Of a stretch of DNA of 64,000 nucleotides, positions 62,041 through 64,000 are shown one piece after another. The DNA is from Planctomicrobium sp051466335 (GTDB taxonomy: Bacteria; Planctomycetota; Planctomycetia; Planctomycetales; Planctomycetaceae), in NCBI RefSeq assembly GCF_051466335.1, contig NZ_CP195793.1:682001-746000 (forward strand), read 5' to 3'. The notes beneath the pieces were generated by a model, which was given only the letters and a program-made list of their open reading frames with translations, did no database searches and was not told where the DNA came from. Within the stretch, counting starts at the first letter, position 1. The number at the start of each line of letters is the position of its first letter. The translations under genes were made by a program, and so were the position numbers.

Positions 62041-64000
62041 ATGCAGATGCAGCTTCGAGATCTCGAAATCGACCGGTTCGGAGTGTGGCAGGATGTCACA
62101 TTTCCGTTCAACCATCGGGGCGTCACAGTTCTTTACGGTCCCAATGAGGCAGGTAAATCGACTCTGATGCGGTTCATCCGCGGGGTGTTGTACGGCTACC
62201 TTCCTCATGATGAGCGTTCCGGGGGCCCAAATTCCGAGCCTGTCGAGTGCTCAGGAACACTACGTATTCATCATCAAGGTCAGGATTACCGACTTCGTCG
62301 AACTTCTCAGCCTGGAACTCGTGGTCGCCTCGAAATCAACGGTCGATTCGCCAAGGATGATGACCCAGTTCTCCAGAACATCGTCAGTCACACTCCGGAG
62401 ATGATGTTCCAGAACATCTTCGCTATTGGACTGAACGAGCTTCAACAGCTTTCGGCACTGAATGGGGATGATGTCTCTCGTCATATCTATGGGCTTTCGC
62501 TGGGTGCTGAGGGGGAGCAAATCTTCAAGGCCCACGCAGGTCTGGCTGACTCTGAGCGGCAGATTATCGGCGTAAAACCACGTGACGGAGATTTGTTCAA
62601 ATACGTCAATCAACTCGCTGCAATTGATCGGGAGCTTGCCCGACACGGCCCTGCAACTGACAAGTACACACGCCTTCAGACGAGTCTGCATGAGACTGAA
62701 GACGAATTGGACGAGCTGAAGAAGAGACAGGCGGATCTGCAGTTTGAACTTCGCGGTCGTCAATTCATGACTCGGGTGTGGAAACCGTGGACGAAACAAC
62801 GTTCGATTGAGCAGAGTCTGGAATCGTTGCCAAAAGGTGACATTGACCGGGAAATTCTCAGCAAGTTCGATCAGCTGGAACTCGAACTGTCGCAGATCGA
62901 CGATCGCCGAAAACAACTGATTTCGGAAGCGAAGCAGCATCAGGAGGAAGCGGATAACATTCCGACTCGTCCTGAACTTGAAGAGCATGCCTGTAAGATC
63001 CAGGCGTTGTTCGAGCGATCACGTCCGATGCAGGCATTGGAAAAGAAATTCGAAACGCTCGACAATGGCACTGATCCTCGGGATCAGACGATTCGCGAAT
63101 TGATCGGGAAATTGGACGGCCGCTGGGACGAGCGTCGCGTTGAAGTCACGGAAATCTCTGCGAACACTTGGGGCAATCTCGTCGTACAGGCTCAGGGATA
63201 TCGAAAGGCAACTCGGTCCAGAAAACGCCTGCTGAAGAAGTACAAGAGCCTCGCAGGGACGTTGCGTAAGCTTCAGGCGGAATGGCGGTCTCATACCAAG
63301 GAGTTGGGAGACCAGTCGATTGCTGAGGCTCGAAAAACTGTTCAGAAACGACTCAACGAACTCGAAGAGTTGCGAGGCCTGCGACTTCGGCGCGATCATC
63401 TGAAGAAGACGATGGACTTCTTCAATCGGGATATCGGACCGAAGATGGTGATTCGCGATCTTCCACCGTTTTTCTGGGTAGTACTGTCGTTCTTCATGAT
63501 TGCTGGACTGATTCTGCTGTTCGGTGGAATCTTTGCTGCGTTGCGAGGCTATACCGGAATCGTTGCTGGCGGGAGAACGGCCTGGATCGTCGGGGGATCA
63601 TTCGCATTCCTGGGCGTCGCAGCCATGTGTACGTTCTGGGCTCTCAAAGAGTACTTTGAGACAGTCGATTTCGAAGCCCCTGAAAGTGCTGCTGAGAAGG
63701 AAGCTCTTGAGCTGGAACTTCTTCGTCTGGAACAGTCGATCGATCGCGTTGTGCGTCGAGACAGCCAGATGGTATTCGGGCCACAGCCTCCCCGTGATCC
63801 ATCCACTCCACCGGTCACAGAAGAGGATCAGATCAAGTCTCTTCGTCAGCAGTTGATTTCACTGGATCGGCACGAGCCACTTGGCGTGAAGATCGAACAG
63901 ATCCGTCGCAGATTGAGTTTGATGCGAACTGCGTTGCAGGAGCGTCAGCGACTGCTGGGACGTTCACGGCGAGACTGGACAGACACGCTGCGTCGTATCG
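62041..64000 (+). CDS. YhaN-like SMC-type ATPase with membrane segments (cut by window end)
   Basis: The frame is open from the ATG at 62041 to the last base (653 codons), so the C-terminal ATPase half is missing. The N-terminal ATPase part has LRDLEIDRFGVWQDVTFPF and Walker A VLYGPNEAGKSTLM. A long coiled coil follows (residues about 190-475). Two hydrophobic segments (about 478-501 and 513-536) sit in the middle of the coiled coil, as in YhaN and related AAA_27 proteins. The coiled coil then resumes. YhaN works with YhaO in DNA repair in Bacillus. Membrane anchoring suggests action at the membrane. The Walker B and signature are beyond the window. Confidence 0.85.
   Translation, partial: MQMQLRDLEIDRFGVWQDVTFPFNHRGVTVLYGPNEAGKSTLMRFIRGVLYGYLPHDERSGGPNSEPVECSGTLRIHHQGQDYRLRRTSQPGTRGRLEINGRFAKDDDPVLQNIVSHTPEMMFQNIFAIGLNELQQLSALNGDDVSRHIYGLSLGAEGEQIFKAHAGLADSERQIIGVKPRDGDLFKYVNQLAAIDRELARHGPATDKYTRLQTSLHETEDELDELKKRQADLQFELRGRQFMTRVWKPWTKQRSIEQSLESLPKGDIDREILSKFDQLELELSQIDDRRKQLISEAKQHQEEADNIPTRPELEEHACKIQALFERSRPMQALEKKFETLDNGTDPRDQTIRELIGKLDGRWDERRVEVTEISANTWGNLVVQAQGYRKATRSRKRLLKKYKSLAGTLRKLQAEWRSHTKELGDQSIAEARKTVQKRLNELEELRGLRLRRDHLKKTMDFFNRDIGPKMVIRDLPPFFWVVLSFFMIAGLILLFGGIFAALRGYTGIVAGGRTAWIVGGSFAFLGVAAMCTFWALKEYFETVDFEAPESAAEKEALELELLRLEQSIDRVVRRDSQMVFGPQPPRDPSTPPVTEEDQIKSLRQQLISLDRHEPLGVKIEQIRRRLSLMRTALQERQRLLGRSRRDWTDTLRRI

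Noticed and set aside
1..64000. Mobile elements, CRISPR arrays, tRNA and rRNA genes
   Set aside because: I found no transposase, integrase, regularly spaced repeats or recognisable RNA gene while reading; a covariance search was not possible.

Overview
The window looks like a chromosomal segment of a planctomycete (Planctomycetota, probably the Planctomycetaceae branch). The reasons are a DUF1552 Tat protein next to a DUF1587/1592/1588-type haem protein, an ECF sigma factor coupled to a soluble Ser/Thr kinase, Tat-exported Gfo/Idh/MocA oxidoreductases, a LamG-containing alkaline-phosphatase-family protein, a DUF11/OmcB-like secreted lipoprotein, and many short same-strand runs separated by frequent strand switches. 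No rRNA, tRNA, CRISPR array, insertion sequence or prophage was recognised. About 46 genes are supported; the first and last are cut by the window edges.

Layout. 1-9 kb is a surface-glycan / sugar-conversion island: the tail of an aldo/keto reductase, a GMC oxidoreductase, an NAD-dependent sugar epimerase, a polytopic O-antigen ligase/polymerase-like protein, a SIS-domain phosphosugar isomerase, an AraD1-like fumarylacetoacetase-fold enzyme, and two convergent GDP-mannose 4,6-dehydratase paralogues. 9.3-17.1 kb holds a MutL/GlmL-like ATPase and then the housekeeping run PhoH - 7TM-HD phosphodiesterase - YbeY - CBS/CorC. 17.2-21.4 kb is the DUF1552 / cytochrome-like pair. 21.5-28.2 kb carries a three-domain thiamine-phosphate synthase, a DsbD-type reductase and a polar amino-acid ABC transporter (binding protein fused to permease, plus ATPase). 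28.2-33.5 kb has ScpB, a degenerate SGNH-like protein, a UDP-glucuronate-epimerase-like enzyme and a MATE transporter. 33.7-39.8 kb has a LamG-containing phosphodiesterase, a citrate synthase, an aldo/keto reductase and a type III polyketide synthase. 40-43.5 kb has three secreted proteins, two of which share a domain. 44-50.3 kb has an unknown anchored protein, a NUDIX hydrolase, a Gfo/Idh/MocA enzyme, HemD and a sigma-54 activator. 50.4-60.3 kb has RsmE, a phytanoyl-CoA-dioxygenase-like protein, the kinase/ECF pair, a second Gfo/Idh/MocA enzyme, a second MATE transporter, a cupredoxin and PurK/PurE. 60.7 kb to the end holds a YhaO-like protein whose metal ligands are lost, followed by a YhaN-like SMC-type ATPase that runs off the end.

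The most unusual signals are the pseudo-nuclease/YhaN pair, a phosphodiesterase with a LamG module in apparently permuted order, a Clp_N-ThiD2-ThiE fusion, a free-standing type III PKS with an operator-like palindrome, and a pair of related secreted proteins beside the DUF11 lipoprotein. Several strong intrinsic terminators mark convergent gene borders. Start codons were chosen from ribosome-binding sites, signal peptides and family lengths; many genes begin with GTG or lack an obvious Shine-Dalgarno sequence. Nothing here was tested by database search.
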